From Oxalobacter sp963655605 (GTDB taxonomy: Bacteria > Pseudomonadota > Gammaproteobacteria > Burkholderiales > Burkholderiaceae_D): a stretch of 64,000 nucleotides of DNA. This document shows, piece by piece, positions 1 through 7,658 of this stretch. The stretch lies in assembly GCA_963655605.1 (NCBI GenBank), contig CAVKGJ010000103.1, forward strand, positions 29,129 to 93,128. The letters run 5' to 3'. A model generated the notes under the pieces. It was not told the DNA's origin. It was given only the letters and a program-made list of their open reading frames with translations, and searched no databases. How positions within the stretch are numbered: position 1 is the stretch's first letter; every line of letters starts with the position of its first letter. The translations under genes and the position numbers were made by a program.

Positions 1-1860
1 CCCCATAGCCGTTCTTTTTGCAGTTTCCATGGAAATCCCCTTTTCTGCGGCATAATCGCGTACTTCCTGTGAAATACGCATCGAACAGAATTTCGGACCA
101 CACATGGAACAGAAATGGGCCACCTTGGCCGAATCTTTCGGCAGGGTTTCGTCATGATAGGAACGTGCCCGGTCCGGATCCAGCCCGATATTGAACTGGT
201 CTTCCCAGCGAAATTCGAAACGCGCTTTCGACATGGCATTGTCCCGTATCTGTGCACCGGGATGTCCTTTTGCCAGATCGGCAGCATGGGCTGCCAGCTT
301 ATAGACGATGATCCCTTCCTTGACGTCGTCCTTGTCCGGCAGACCCAAATGCTCTTTCGGCGTGACATAACACAGCATCGATGTTCCGAACCAGCCGATC
401 ATGGCCGCCCCCATAGCTGAAGTAATGTGGTCATATCCCGGCGCGATATCGGTAACCAATGGCCCAAGAGTATAGAACGGTGCTTCATGGCACTGCTCCA
501 GTTCCAGATCCATGTTCCTCTTGATCATATGCATCGGAACATGGCCTGGCCCTTCAATCAAGACCTGGACGCCATGTTTCCATGCGACTTCAGTGAGTTC
601 GCCCAATACTTTCAGTTCACCCAGCTGCGCCTCGTCATTGGCGTCGTAAATCGAACCCGGCCGCAAACCGTCACCCAGTGAAACCGCGACGTCATACTGT
701 GCCAGAATTTCGCAGATTTCCTCGAAATGGGTATACAGGAAATTTTCCTTATTATGCGTCATGCACCATTTGGCGATGATGGAACCGCCACGGGAAACGA
801 TACCCGTCATCCGTTCCGCCGTCGCCGGGATATGGCGAAGCAGCAATCCGGCATGGATGGTGAAGTAATCGACGCCCTGCTCTGCCTGTTCGATCAGGGT
901 ATCCTTGTAAACCTCCCACGTCAGGTCTTCGGCAATGCCGTCGACTTTTTCCAGCGCCTGATACATCGGCACTGTACCGATCGGAACCGGTGAATTGCGC
1001 ACGATCCATTCACGTGTTTCATGAATATGTTCACCTGTGGAAAGATCCATGACGTTGTCGCCTCCCCAACGGATGGCCCACGTCATTTTCTCGACTTCTT
1101 CCGCAATACCTGAAGTAATGGCCGAATTTCCGATATTGGCATTGATCTTGACAAGGAAATTGCGGCCGATAATCATCGGTTCGACTTCCGGATGGTTGAT
1201 ATTGGCCGGAATGATTGCCCGTCCACGTGCGATTTCATCACGAACGAATTCAGGGGTGATTTCCGACGGAATACTGGCTCCGAACGAGTGCCCCGGATGC
1301 TGGCGCATCATCATTTTCGCCATCTTCTCACCTGTCGGACCGGCCGCTTTCAGGCTTTCGAGATACTCCTGGCGACGCATGTTCTCACGAATGGCGACGA
1401 ATTCCATTTCCGGAGTAATGACGCCCCGTCTGGCATATTCCATCTGGGTAATTTTCGCGCCTTTCCTGGCGCGACGCGGTTTGCGTGTCAGGTTAAAACG
1501 CAGTTCATCCAGACTTCTGTCATTCAAACGGGCACGACCATATTCGGAAGTCGGTCCGTCCAGCTCTTCCGTATCATTCCGTTCGGCAATCCAGGCAGCA
1601 CGGATGGCCGGCAACCCGGAACGGATATCGATCTTGGCATCCGGATCGGTATAGGGACCGGATGTATCGTAAACATAAATCGGCGGATTCTTTTCGTTAC
1701 CGAACAGAATGGATGTATCGGAAAGAGTGATTTCCCTCATTGGAACCCTGATATCCGGACGCGAACCCTGAACATAGACTTTTCGCGAATTAGGAAACGG
1801 CTGGACTGCTGCCTCGTCGACCTTGGCAGTAGCGGACAAGAATTTTGGATTGGCGTTCAT
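1..1860 (-). CDS. thiC: Phosphomethylpyrimidine synthase ThiC (partial, C-terminus off the left edge)
   Basis: Radical-SAM enzyme converting aminoimidazole ribotide to HMP phosphate, the pyrimidine half of thiamine, in the cytoplasm. The frame is open for 620 codons from 1860 to the window edge; the family is about 630 residues, so only the last few residues are missing. The N-terminus reads MNANPKFLSATAKVDE and the iron-sulfur motif FCSMCGPKFCSM (CxxCxxxxC) is near the left edge. The start at 1860 is secure because GAGGA lies 6 bases upstream of the ATG. A TPP riboswitch precedes it, so thiamine pyrophosphate probably represses it. It is divergent from valS. No defect is visible. Confidence 0.97.
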   Translation of the reverse strand, partial: MNANPKFLSATAKVDEAAVQPFPNSRKVYVQGSRPDIRVPMREITLSDTSILFGNEKNPPIYVYDTSGPYTDPDAKIDIRSGLPAIRAAWIAERNDTEELDGPTSEYGRARLNDRSLDELRFNLTRKPRRARKGAKITQMEYARRGVITPEMEFVAIRENMRRQEYLESLKAAGPTGEKMAKMMMRQHPGHSFGASIPSEITPEFVRDEIARGRAIIPANINHPEVEPMIIGRNFLVKINANIGNSAITSGIAEEVEKMTWAIRWGGDNVMDLSTGEHIHETREWIVRNSPVPIGTVPMYQALEKVDGIAEDLTWEVYKDTLIEQAEQGVDYFTIHAGLLLRHIPATAERMTGIVSRGGSIIAKWCMTHNKENFLYTHFEEICEILAQYDVAVSLGDGLRPGSIYDANDEAQLGELKVLGELTEVAWKHGVQVLIEGPGHVPMHMIKRNMDLELEQCHEAPFYTLGPLVTDIAPGYDHITSAMGAAMIGWFGTSMLCYVTPKEHLGLPDKDDVKEGIIVYKLAAHAADLAKGHPGAQIRDNAMSKARFEFRWEDQFNIGLDPDRARSYHDETLPKDSAKVAHFCSMCGPKFCSMRISQEVRDYAAEKGISMETAKRTAMG

Positions 1861-1939
1861 ATCGATTCCTCAAGCATTTACTTCATTAAACCAGCTCGGG
1901 GAATCTCGGGAGAAGACTGCGGACAACCGCATCCATCAC

Positions 1940-2025
1940 TTTTCGCTTCCCTACGCTGGCATTACCCAGATCAGGTTCAGAGGGTGTATCTCGCCCGGCC
2001 TGTCGGCCAGAACCCCTAGCATTCT
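1940..2025 (-). promoter_or_regulatory. TPP riboswitch (THI element) controlling thiC
   Basis: On the minus strand the region carries the conserved THI-box blocks in order: a GGGG stem base, GCGAGATAC, ACCC, TGAACCTGATCTGGGTAAT and GCCAGCGTAGGGAA. It lies about 80 bases upstream of the thiC start codon. No strong T-run terminator hairpin is visible between the aptamer and the GAGGA ribosome site, so translational control is more likely than termination. The usual CUGAGA block reads GCGAGA here. The class call is firm; the mechanism is inference. Confidence 0.95.
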
Positions 2026-2092
2026 GATGAATTTTACTACACTCGGGCCATTATAACGTCATCTTTCGAGTTCGAGCCCGTTATCGTCCATT

Positions 2093-2121
2093 ATAATAGA
2101 CGTTTTATTGAATTTTAGCAA
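2093..2121 (-). promoter_or_regulatory. Candidate sigma70 promoter for the thiC leader
   Basis: On the minus strand TTGCTA (2121-2116) and TATTAT (2098-2093) are separated by exactly 17 bases. A start point near 2086 would place the whole riboswitch in the leader. A second TATAAT lies at 2055-2050 but has a poor -35 partner. Assigned by eye only. Confidence 0.5.
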
Positions 2122-2136
2122 AACTTACATCAGATC

Positions 2137-4932
2137 ATGGAATTAGCCAAGTCTTTCGACCCTGCCGAAATTGAAAAACACTGGCGAGAAGAATGGGAAA
2201 AACGCGGATATTTCCGCGCATCACTTGATGAATCGAAACCCTCTTTCGCCATCCAGCTCCCACCACCCAATGTTACCGGTACCCTTCACATGGGACACGC
2301 TTTCAACCAGACCATCATGGACGGTCTGGTGCGTTATCATCGCATGAGAGGGTTCAATACGGCCTGGATTCCGGGTACCGATCACGCGGGAATCGCGACA
2401 CAGATCGTGGTCGAACGGCAACTGGATGCACAGAACATTTCCAGGCATGATCTTGGCCGCGAAAAATTTCTGGAAAAAGTCTGGGAATGGAAAGAAAAAT
2501 CCGGATCGACCATCACAGGCCAGATGCGGCGCATGGGAACATCCCCGGATTGGGACCGGGAATATTTCACGATGGATCAAGCCCGTTCGACGACAGTGAC
2601 CGAAGTCTTCGTCCGCCTCTACGAGGAAGGACTGATATACCGCGGGAAGCGGCTGGTCAACTGGGATCCGGTACTTGGAACGGCCGTCTCCGATCTGGAA
2701 GTCGTCTCGGAAGAAGAAAACGGTTCCATGTGGCACATCCGTTATCCTTTCGCCGACAATTCCGGTTCGCTCACTGTGGCGACCACGCGCCCGGAAACCA
2801 TGCTGGGCGACGTTGCCGTCGCAGTCAATCCGGAAGACGATCGCTACAAGGATCTGATCGGCAAAATGATCCGGCTTCCATTGACGGATCGTCTGATTCC
2901 CGTCATCGCCGATGAATATGTTGACAGGGAATTCGGTACCGGTTGTGTCAAGATCACTCCGGCACACGACTTCAACGACTATGCTGTCGGCACACGTCAC
3001 GGTCTGGAACCGATCAATATCTTCACGCTTGATGCCAGAATAAACGATAACGCTCCCGAAGCGTACCAGGGCATGGACCGTTTTGCCGCAAGAAAAAAAA
3101 TCGTTGCCGATCTGCAGGAGCAAGGCCTGCTCGAATCCATCCAGCCGCATAAACTGATGGTCCCGCGAGGAGACCGAACCGGCGTTGTCATCGAACCGAT
3201 GCTGACGGATCAATGGTTTGTCGCCATGAGCAAACCGGCACCGGAAAGCTCTTTCTTCCCGGGAAAATCCCTGGCCGAAGTCGCGCTGGAAAAAGTCCGC
3301 GACGGTGAAATCCGGTTCATGCCCGAAAACTGGACCAATACCTATAACCAGTGGCTGAACAACATCCAAGACTGGTGCATTTCCAGACAACTCTGGTGGG
3401 GACACCAGATTCCGGCATGGTATGACGAGGAAGGCAATATCTATGTTGCACGTACCGAAGAAGAAGCCCGCATTCAGGCCGGAGGAAAACCGATCCACCG
3501 TGATCCGGATGTTCTGGATACCTGGTTCTCCTCGGCACTGGTGCCATTTTCGACTGTAGGCTGGCCGGATGATACGCCGGAATACAGGATGTTTTTGCCT
3601 TCGTCCGTTCTGGTAACCGGTTTCGACATCATTTTCTTCTGGGTTGCCCGCATGGTGATGATGACATTGCATTTCACCGGCAAGGTTCCTTTCAGAACAG
3701 TTTATGTACATGGCCTTGTCCGTGACGCCAACGGCCAGAAAATGTCCAAATCCAAGGGCAACACATTGAATCCGATCGATTTGATCGACGGCATTGATGT
3801 CGATTCACTGGTCAAACAGCGAACATTCGGTCTGATGAACCCCAAACAAGCCGACTCGATCGCCAAGGCGACCCGTAAGGAATTCGGCAAGGGCATTCCT
3901 GCATTCGGCACAGATGCGCTGCGTTTCACCATGGCGAGCTATGCTTCCCTTGGCCGCAACATCAATTTCGACCTGAATCGCTGCGAAGGTTACCGCAATT
4001 TCTGTAACAAACTGTGGAATGCCACCCGTTTTGTGCTGATGAATACGGAAGGAGAAGATTGCGGTTTCTCGGGAGGAGAGATGGCCTTTTCACTAGCAGA
4101 TCGCTGGATCGAATCCCAGTTCCAGCGTGCGGCTACCGAAGTGGAAAAAGGTTTTGCCGAATACCGTTTCGACAATATCGCTTCTGCCATCTACCGCTTT
4201 ATCTGGGATGAATACTGTGACTGGTACGTTGAAATGGCAAAGGTACAGATACAGGACGGCAACGATGCCGAGAAACGCGGAACGCGCCATACCCTTTTGG
4301 CGGTTCTGGAAAAAATCCTGCGTCTGGCCCATCCTGTTATTCCATTCATCACCGAGGAACTCTGGCAAAAAGTGGCACCGCTTGCCGGCAAGACGATTAG
4401 TGAAAACGAAACCCTGATGCTTCAGGAATATCCCATACCCGATACAAACAAGATGGATGTGCAGGCCGACGAATGGATGGCCGAATGCAAGGCCCTGATT
4501 GACGCCTGCCGAAACCTGAGAGGAGAAATGCAGCTCTCTCCCGCCAAACGGGTTCCTCTGTTCATGGAATCATCTGGAGAGAACGACGTATGGCTCCGCT
4601 CCTTCATTCCACACCTGAAAGCACTGGGCAAACTTTCCGAAGTGACGATCCAGAATGCCTTGCCGAAATCTCCCGCTCCTGTTTCCATTATCGGAGATAC
4701 CCGGCTTATGCTGAAGGTCGAAATCGACATTGCCGCCGAACGTGAACGGCTTGGAAAAGAAATCGCCAAGCTGGAAGGAGAAATTGCCAAAGTCACGGCC
4801 AAGCTCTCCAATGAGAGCTTTGTATCGAAAGCACCTGAAAAAGTCGTCGCAACCGAACGTGAACGTTTGTCCGGATTTTCATCGGTACTGGAGAAACTGA
4901 AAGATCAGCTATCCAGGCTAGATACACTCTGA
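2137..4932 (+). CDS. valS: Valyl-tRNA synthetase
   Basis: Charges tRNA-Val and edits misactivated threonine; cytoplasmic class I synthetase. The 931 residues match the bacterial family length. The HIGH signature is HMGH at residues 51-54 in GTLHMGHAF, and KMSKS is at 535-539. The C-terminal 80 residues (AERERLGKEIAKLEGEIAK and onward) form the expected tRNA-binding coiled coil. The start MELAKSFDPAEIEKHW is the natural family N-terminus. It is divergent from thiC and is followed after 13 bases by the end of a decayed gene on the other strand. No in-frame damage is seen. Confidence 0.98.
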   Translation: MELAKSFDPAEIEKHWREEWEKRGYFRASLDESKPSFAIQLPPPNVTGTLHMGHAFNQTIMDGLVRYHRMRGFNTAWIPGTDHAGIATQIVVERQLDAQNISRHDLGREKFLEKVWEWKEKSGSTITGQMRRMGTSPDWDREYFTMDQARSTTVTEVFVRLYEEGLIYRGKRLVNWDPVLGTAVSDLEVVSEEENGSMWHIRYPFADNSGSLTVATTRPETMLGDVAVAVNPEDDRYKDLIGKMIRLPLTDRLIPVIADEYVDREFGTGCVKITPAHDFNDYAVGTRHGLEPINIFTLDARINDNAPEAYQGMDRFAARKKIVADLQEQGLLESIQPHKLMVPRGDRTGVVIEPMLTDQWFVAMSKPAPESSFFPGKSLAEVALEKVRDGEIRFMPENWTNTYNQWLNNIQDWCISRQLWWGHQIPAWYDEEGNIYVARTEEEARIQAGGKPIHRDPDVLDTWFSSALVPFSTVGWPDDTPEYRMFLPSSVLVTGFDIIFFWVARMVMMTLHFTGKVPFRTVYVHGLVRDANGQKMSKSKGNTLNPIDLIDGIDVDSLVKQRTFGLMNPKQADSIAKATRKEFGKGIPAFGTDALRFTMASYASLGRNINFDLNRCEGYRNFCNKLWNATRFVLMNTEGEDCGFSGGEMAFSLADRWIESQFQRAATEVEKGFAEYRFDNIASAIYRFIWDEYCDWYVEMAKVQIQDGNDAEKRGTRHTLLAVLEKILRLAHPVIPFITEELWQKVAPLAGKTISENETLMLQEYPIPDTNKMDVQADEWMAECKALIDACRNLRGEMQLSPAKRVPLFMESSGENDVWLRSFIPHLKALGKLSEVTIQNALPKSPAPVSIIGDTRLMLKVEIDIAAERERLGKEIAKLEGEIAKVTAKLSNESFVSKAPEKVVATERERLSGFSSVLEKLKDQLSRLDTL

Positions 4933-4945
4933 TTCCGTTACAGGT

Positions 4946-5460
4946 TCATATCGTAAACATTACCGTCAGTCCGGAAAGAGGCAAACCGGAAACCGCTGTT
5001 TGCCAGATCTCGCCGGGCTGCACGGGAAATGGTCTTGTCCATAATCCCGTCGTAATGATATCGCCAATCCCCGGTAGAGGAAATTCGGGCATATCGTCCA
5101 GCATTCTGAACAACGTCGGCAATCCCCCTGCAACGGATTGCTGTGAGGCTCGCTGCCGAATCCAGCTGTTCTGATCACATCGTTGCATGCCAGAGATAAG
5201 CTGGTACATTCCGTGACAGCATACAGGCTTTTCCGACAGCCTTCCGATACGATTTTCGTTCCCCCCGACCAGTAATGCCCGATGCTGTCCGAATCCCGCA
5301 ATGGTATCGACAAGATTGCGTGAAGAGGTCCAAAAGGGATATTCCGTTATCTCGAACCCATGTGCTATCCATTCAATACATTCGACCAGCTGGCTCAATG
5401 TAGCATTTTCCGGCAGATTCCGGAAAAGCCAGAAAACAATTTTCGTTTCAATGGATTATA
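4946..5460 (-). pseudogene. Decayed 2-keto-4-pentenoate hydratase / FAH-superfamily gene
   Basis: One minus-strand frame holds recognisable pieces of the fumarylacetoacetate hydrolase-like hydratases. Near 5455-5290 it reads KIVFWLFRNLPENAT, then IEWIAHGFEI and DTIAGFGQHRALLVG. Near 5070-4950 it reads GDIITTGLW, PVQPGEIWQTAVSGL and PLSGLTVMF. The middle block (NDVIRTAGFGS, near 5170) is in a different frame, so at least two frameshifts are needed. An in-frame TAA precedes the first piece and the N-terminal third of the family is missing. Only about 170 of the usual 250-270 residues remain. The family call rests on remembered motifs. The fragment fills the space between valS and the DUF815 gene. 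Confidence 0.62.
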
Positions 5461-5500
5461 CGGTTCCGGATTAATGAATGCAGACAACCGCAAGAAACAG

Positions 5501-6370
5501 CTACAGGATTTTCCCCGCATAATCACGTGCAAACTGCCATGCCGTCCGGCCAGAACGGGACCCCCGATGCAACGCCCATTGCAATGCCTCTTGCCTAGCC
5601 TGCGCAATCTGGTCTTCCGAACAGCCCAGAGAATGCAACCAATGTGCCGTAATGAAGAGATACTCATCCTGGCTGTATGGATAAAATGAAAGCCAGAGAC
5701 CGAAACGGTCCGAAAAGGAAATTTTTTCCTCAACCGTTTCCCCGGGATGCAAATCCCCGTCTTCATTGCGTGAATACCCGTCGTTATCTGACATTTTTTC
5801 CGGAAGCAGATGTCTCCGATTCGATGTGGCGTATATCAATATGTTGTCAGGCTGCGCCGCAACACTGCCATCCAGCGCGACTTTCAATGCCTTGTAACTG
5901 CTGTCGCCTTCATCGAACGAAAGATCGTCGCAATACAGAATGAAATATTCCGGACGCGAAGCGATCAGATCCGAAATTTCGTCCAGATCAATCAGATCAT
6001 TTTTATCGACTTCGATCAGTCTCAATCCCTGATCCGAAAAGGCATTCAGACAGGCCTTGACCAAAGAAGACTTTCCGGTTCCCCGTGCACCGGTCAGCAA
6101 TACATTATTTGCCGGTTTCCCCTGCAAAAACTGACGAGTATTCTGTTCCAGAAGTGCCTTTTGGCGTTCGACAAAAAACAGATCCGGCAATGAAACAGGG
6201 GAAATACGGGCGATCGGCGCCAAGACTCCACGACCGTTTTTCTTCCGCCAGCGGAAAGCGGCTGTCGGCGAGTTCCAGTCGACAGCCGTTGTCGCCCGGG
6301 ATGGCAACAGGTTCTCCAGACGCGTCAGTACAGATTCAGCACGGGTCAGAAATTGATCAAGCGTTGTCAT
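5501..6370 (-). CDS. DUF815-family P-loop ATPase
   Basis: A 289-residue AAA-like ATPase of the DUF815 family, whose biochemical role is not established. The Walker A motif is GARGTGKSS around residues 94-102, and a Walker B-like FILYCDDLSF follows. The C-terminal part (SDRFGLWLSFYPYSQDEYL) is the characteristic lid region of the family. The start codon overlaps the argJ stop as TGATG, so the two are translationally coupled in the order argJ then this gene. Neighbourhood with argJ and secA is common in betaproteobacteria. It is not ZapE or DnaA-like on visible motifs. Confidence 0.88.
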   Translation of the reverse strand: MTTLDQFLTRAESVLTRLENLLPSRATTAVDWNSPTAAFRWRKKNGRGVLAPIARISPVSLPDLFFVERQKALLEQNTRQFLQGKPANNVLLTGARGTGKSSLVKACLNAFSDQGLRLIEVDKNDLIDLDEISDLIASRPEYFILYCDDLSFDEGDSSYKALKVALDGSVAAQPDNILIYATSNRRHLLPEKMSDNDGYSRNEDGDLHPGETVEEKISFSDRFGLWLSFYPYSQDEYLFITAHWLHSLGCSEDQIAQARQEALQWALHRGSRSGRTAWQFARDYAGKIL

Positions 6371-7608
6371 CAGGTACGATAATCGGCATTGATGGAAACA
6401 TAGTCATGCGACAGGTCGCATGTCCAGACAGTGGAAGACGCTTCACCGCGCGCCAGTGTAATACGAACAAGAATCTCGCTTTTCTTCATGACACGTTGTC
6501 CGTCTTCTTCCCTGTAATCGGGATTGCGTCCACCATTTCTGGCAACCCATACATCATCCAGATACAAATTCAGTTTCTCAATATCCAGATCATCGATACC
6601 GGCATAACCGATAGCAGCAAGAATCCGTCCCAGATTCGGATCTGAAGCAAAAAACGCTGTTTTGACCAGAGGAGACTGGGCGACCGAATAGGCTATCTGT
6701 CGGCATTCTTCTTCAGACTTGCCTTCCTCAACGAGAATCGTGATGAATTTGGAAGCACCCTCCCCGTCACGAATGATTTTCTGTGCGAGTTCCTGTGCCA
6801 GATCTGTTATGGCATCCAGCATTTTGCGATAGTAACCTGAATGAACATCGGAAATACCAACATCGACTTTTCCGGTTGCCATCAGAATCAGTGAATCGTT
6901 CGTCGAGGTATCGCCATCCACAGTGATACAGTTGAACGATTTATTGACGGCTGATTTCAACATGACATCCAGAACATGCTGTGGAATGACGGCATCGGTC
7001 GCGATGAATCCCAACATGGTCGCCATATTTGGCTTGATCATGCCCGCCCCCTTGCACATGCCGGTAACAGTCACCGTTTTTTCGCCAATTTCAACGACAC
7101 GCGATGCCGCCTTCGGAATCGTATCCGTCGTCATGATCGCTTCGGCAGCATTCAGCCAGTTATCTTCTTTCAGATCCGCAACGGCTTTCGGCAAGCCAGC
7201 GATGATCTTATCGACAGGCAACGGCTCAAGAATAACGCCTGTCGAAAAAGGCAGCACCTGATCCGGATCACAATCCAGCAATTCTGCGAGAACAGCACTG
7301 GTTCTGACGGCATCCTGATATCCCGTTTCACCGGTTCCCGCATTGGCATTTCCCGTATTGACCATCAGGGCACGGATGCGTTTCCCTGCTTGGTATATCT
7401 TTTCCAGATTGGCCTTGCATATCTGAACAGGTGCCGCGCAAAAACGGTTTTTGGTAAACACACCGGCAACAGTTGCCGATGGCGCCAGACGCATCACCAG
7501 CAGATCTTTCCTGTTTTCCTTTTTGATACTCGCCTTTGCATAACCAAGTTCAAGTCCGGCAACGGGTTTCAATTCCGACGCAACCGGAACAGACAGATTG
7601 ACAGCCAT
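6370..7608 (-). CDS. argJ: Bifunctional glutamate N-acetyltransferase / amino-acid acetyltransferase ArgJ
   Basis: Transfers acetyl from N-acetylornithine to glutamate in the cyclic arginine pathway. The 412 residues match the family. The autocleavage region reads KPNMATMLGF, where the threonine after MA becomes the nucleophile of the beta chain. TVDGDTSTNDS and GEGASKFI are also typical. It lies 50 bases downstream of secA on the same strand and overlaps the following ATPase by one base. Other arginine genes (argF, argG) lie 30 kb away. Whether it also uses acetyl-CoA cannot be read from the sequence. Confidence 0.97.
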   Translation of the reverse strand: MAVNLSVPVASELKPVAGLELGYAKASIKKENRKDLLVMRLAPSATVAGVFTKNRFCAAPVQICKANLEKIYQAGKRIRALMVNTGNANAGTGETGYQDAVRTSAVLAELLDCDPDQVLPFSTGVILEPLPVDKIIAGLPKAVADLKEDNWLNAAEAIMTTDTIPKAASRVVEIGEKTVTVTGMCKGAGMIKPNMATMLGFIATDAVIPQHVLDVMLKSAVNKSFNCITVDGDTSTNDSLILMATGKVDVGISDVHSGYYRKMLDAITDLAQELAQKIIRDGEGASKFITILVEEGKSEEECRQIAYSVAQSPLVKTAFFASDPNLGRILAAIGYAGIDDLDIEKLNLYLDDVWVARNGGRNPDYREEDGQRVMKKSEILVRITLARGEASSTVWTCDLSHDYVSINADYRT

Positions 7609-7658
7609 ATTTATCTCGCTAATCCAGATTGATGATCCATTTGTTTTCTATATCCCGT

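Noticed and set aside
1192..2019. Plus-strand frame across the thiC 5' end and the riboswitch
   Set aside because: It lies opposite ThiC coding sequence and the TPP aptamer, and shows no domain.
2221..3711. 496-codon open frame antisense to valS
   Set aside because: No recognisable domains. It is the complement of a well-conserved synthetase gene, and long antisense frames are common where rare stop codons are avoided.
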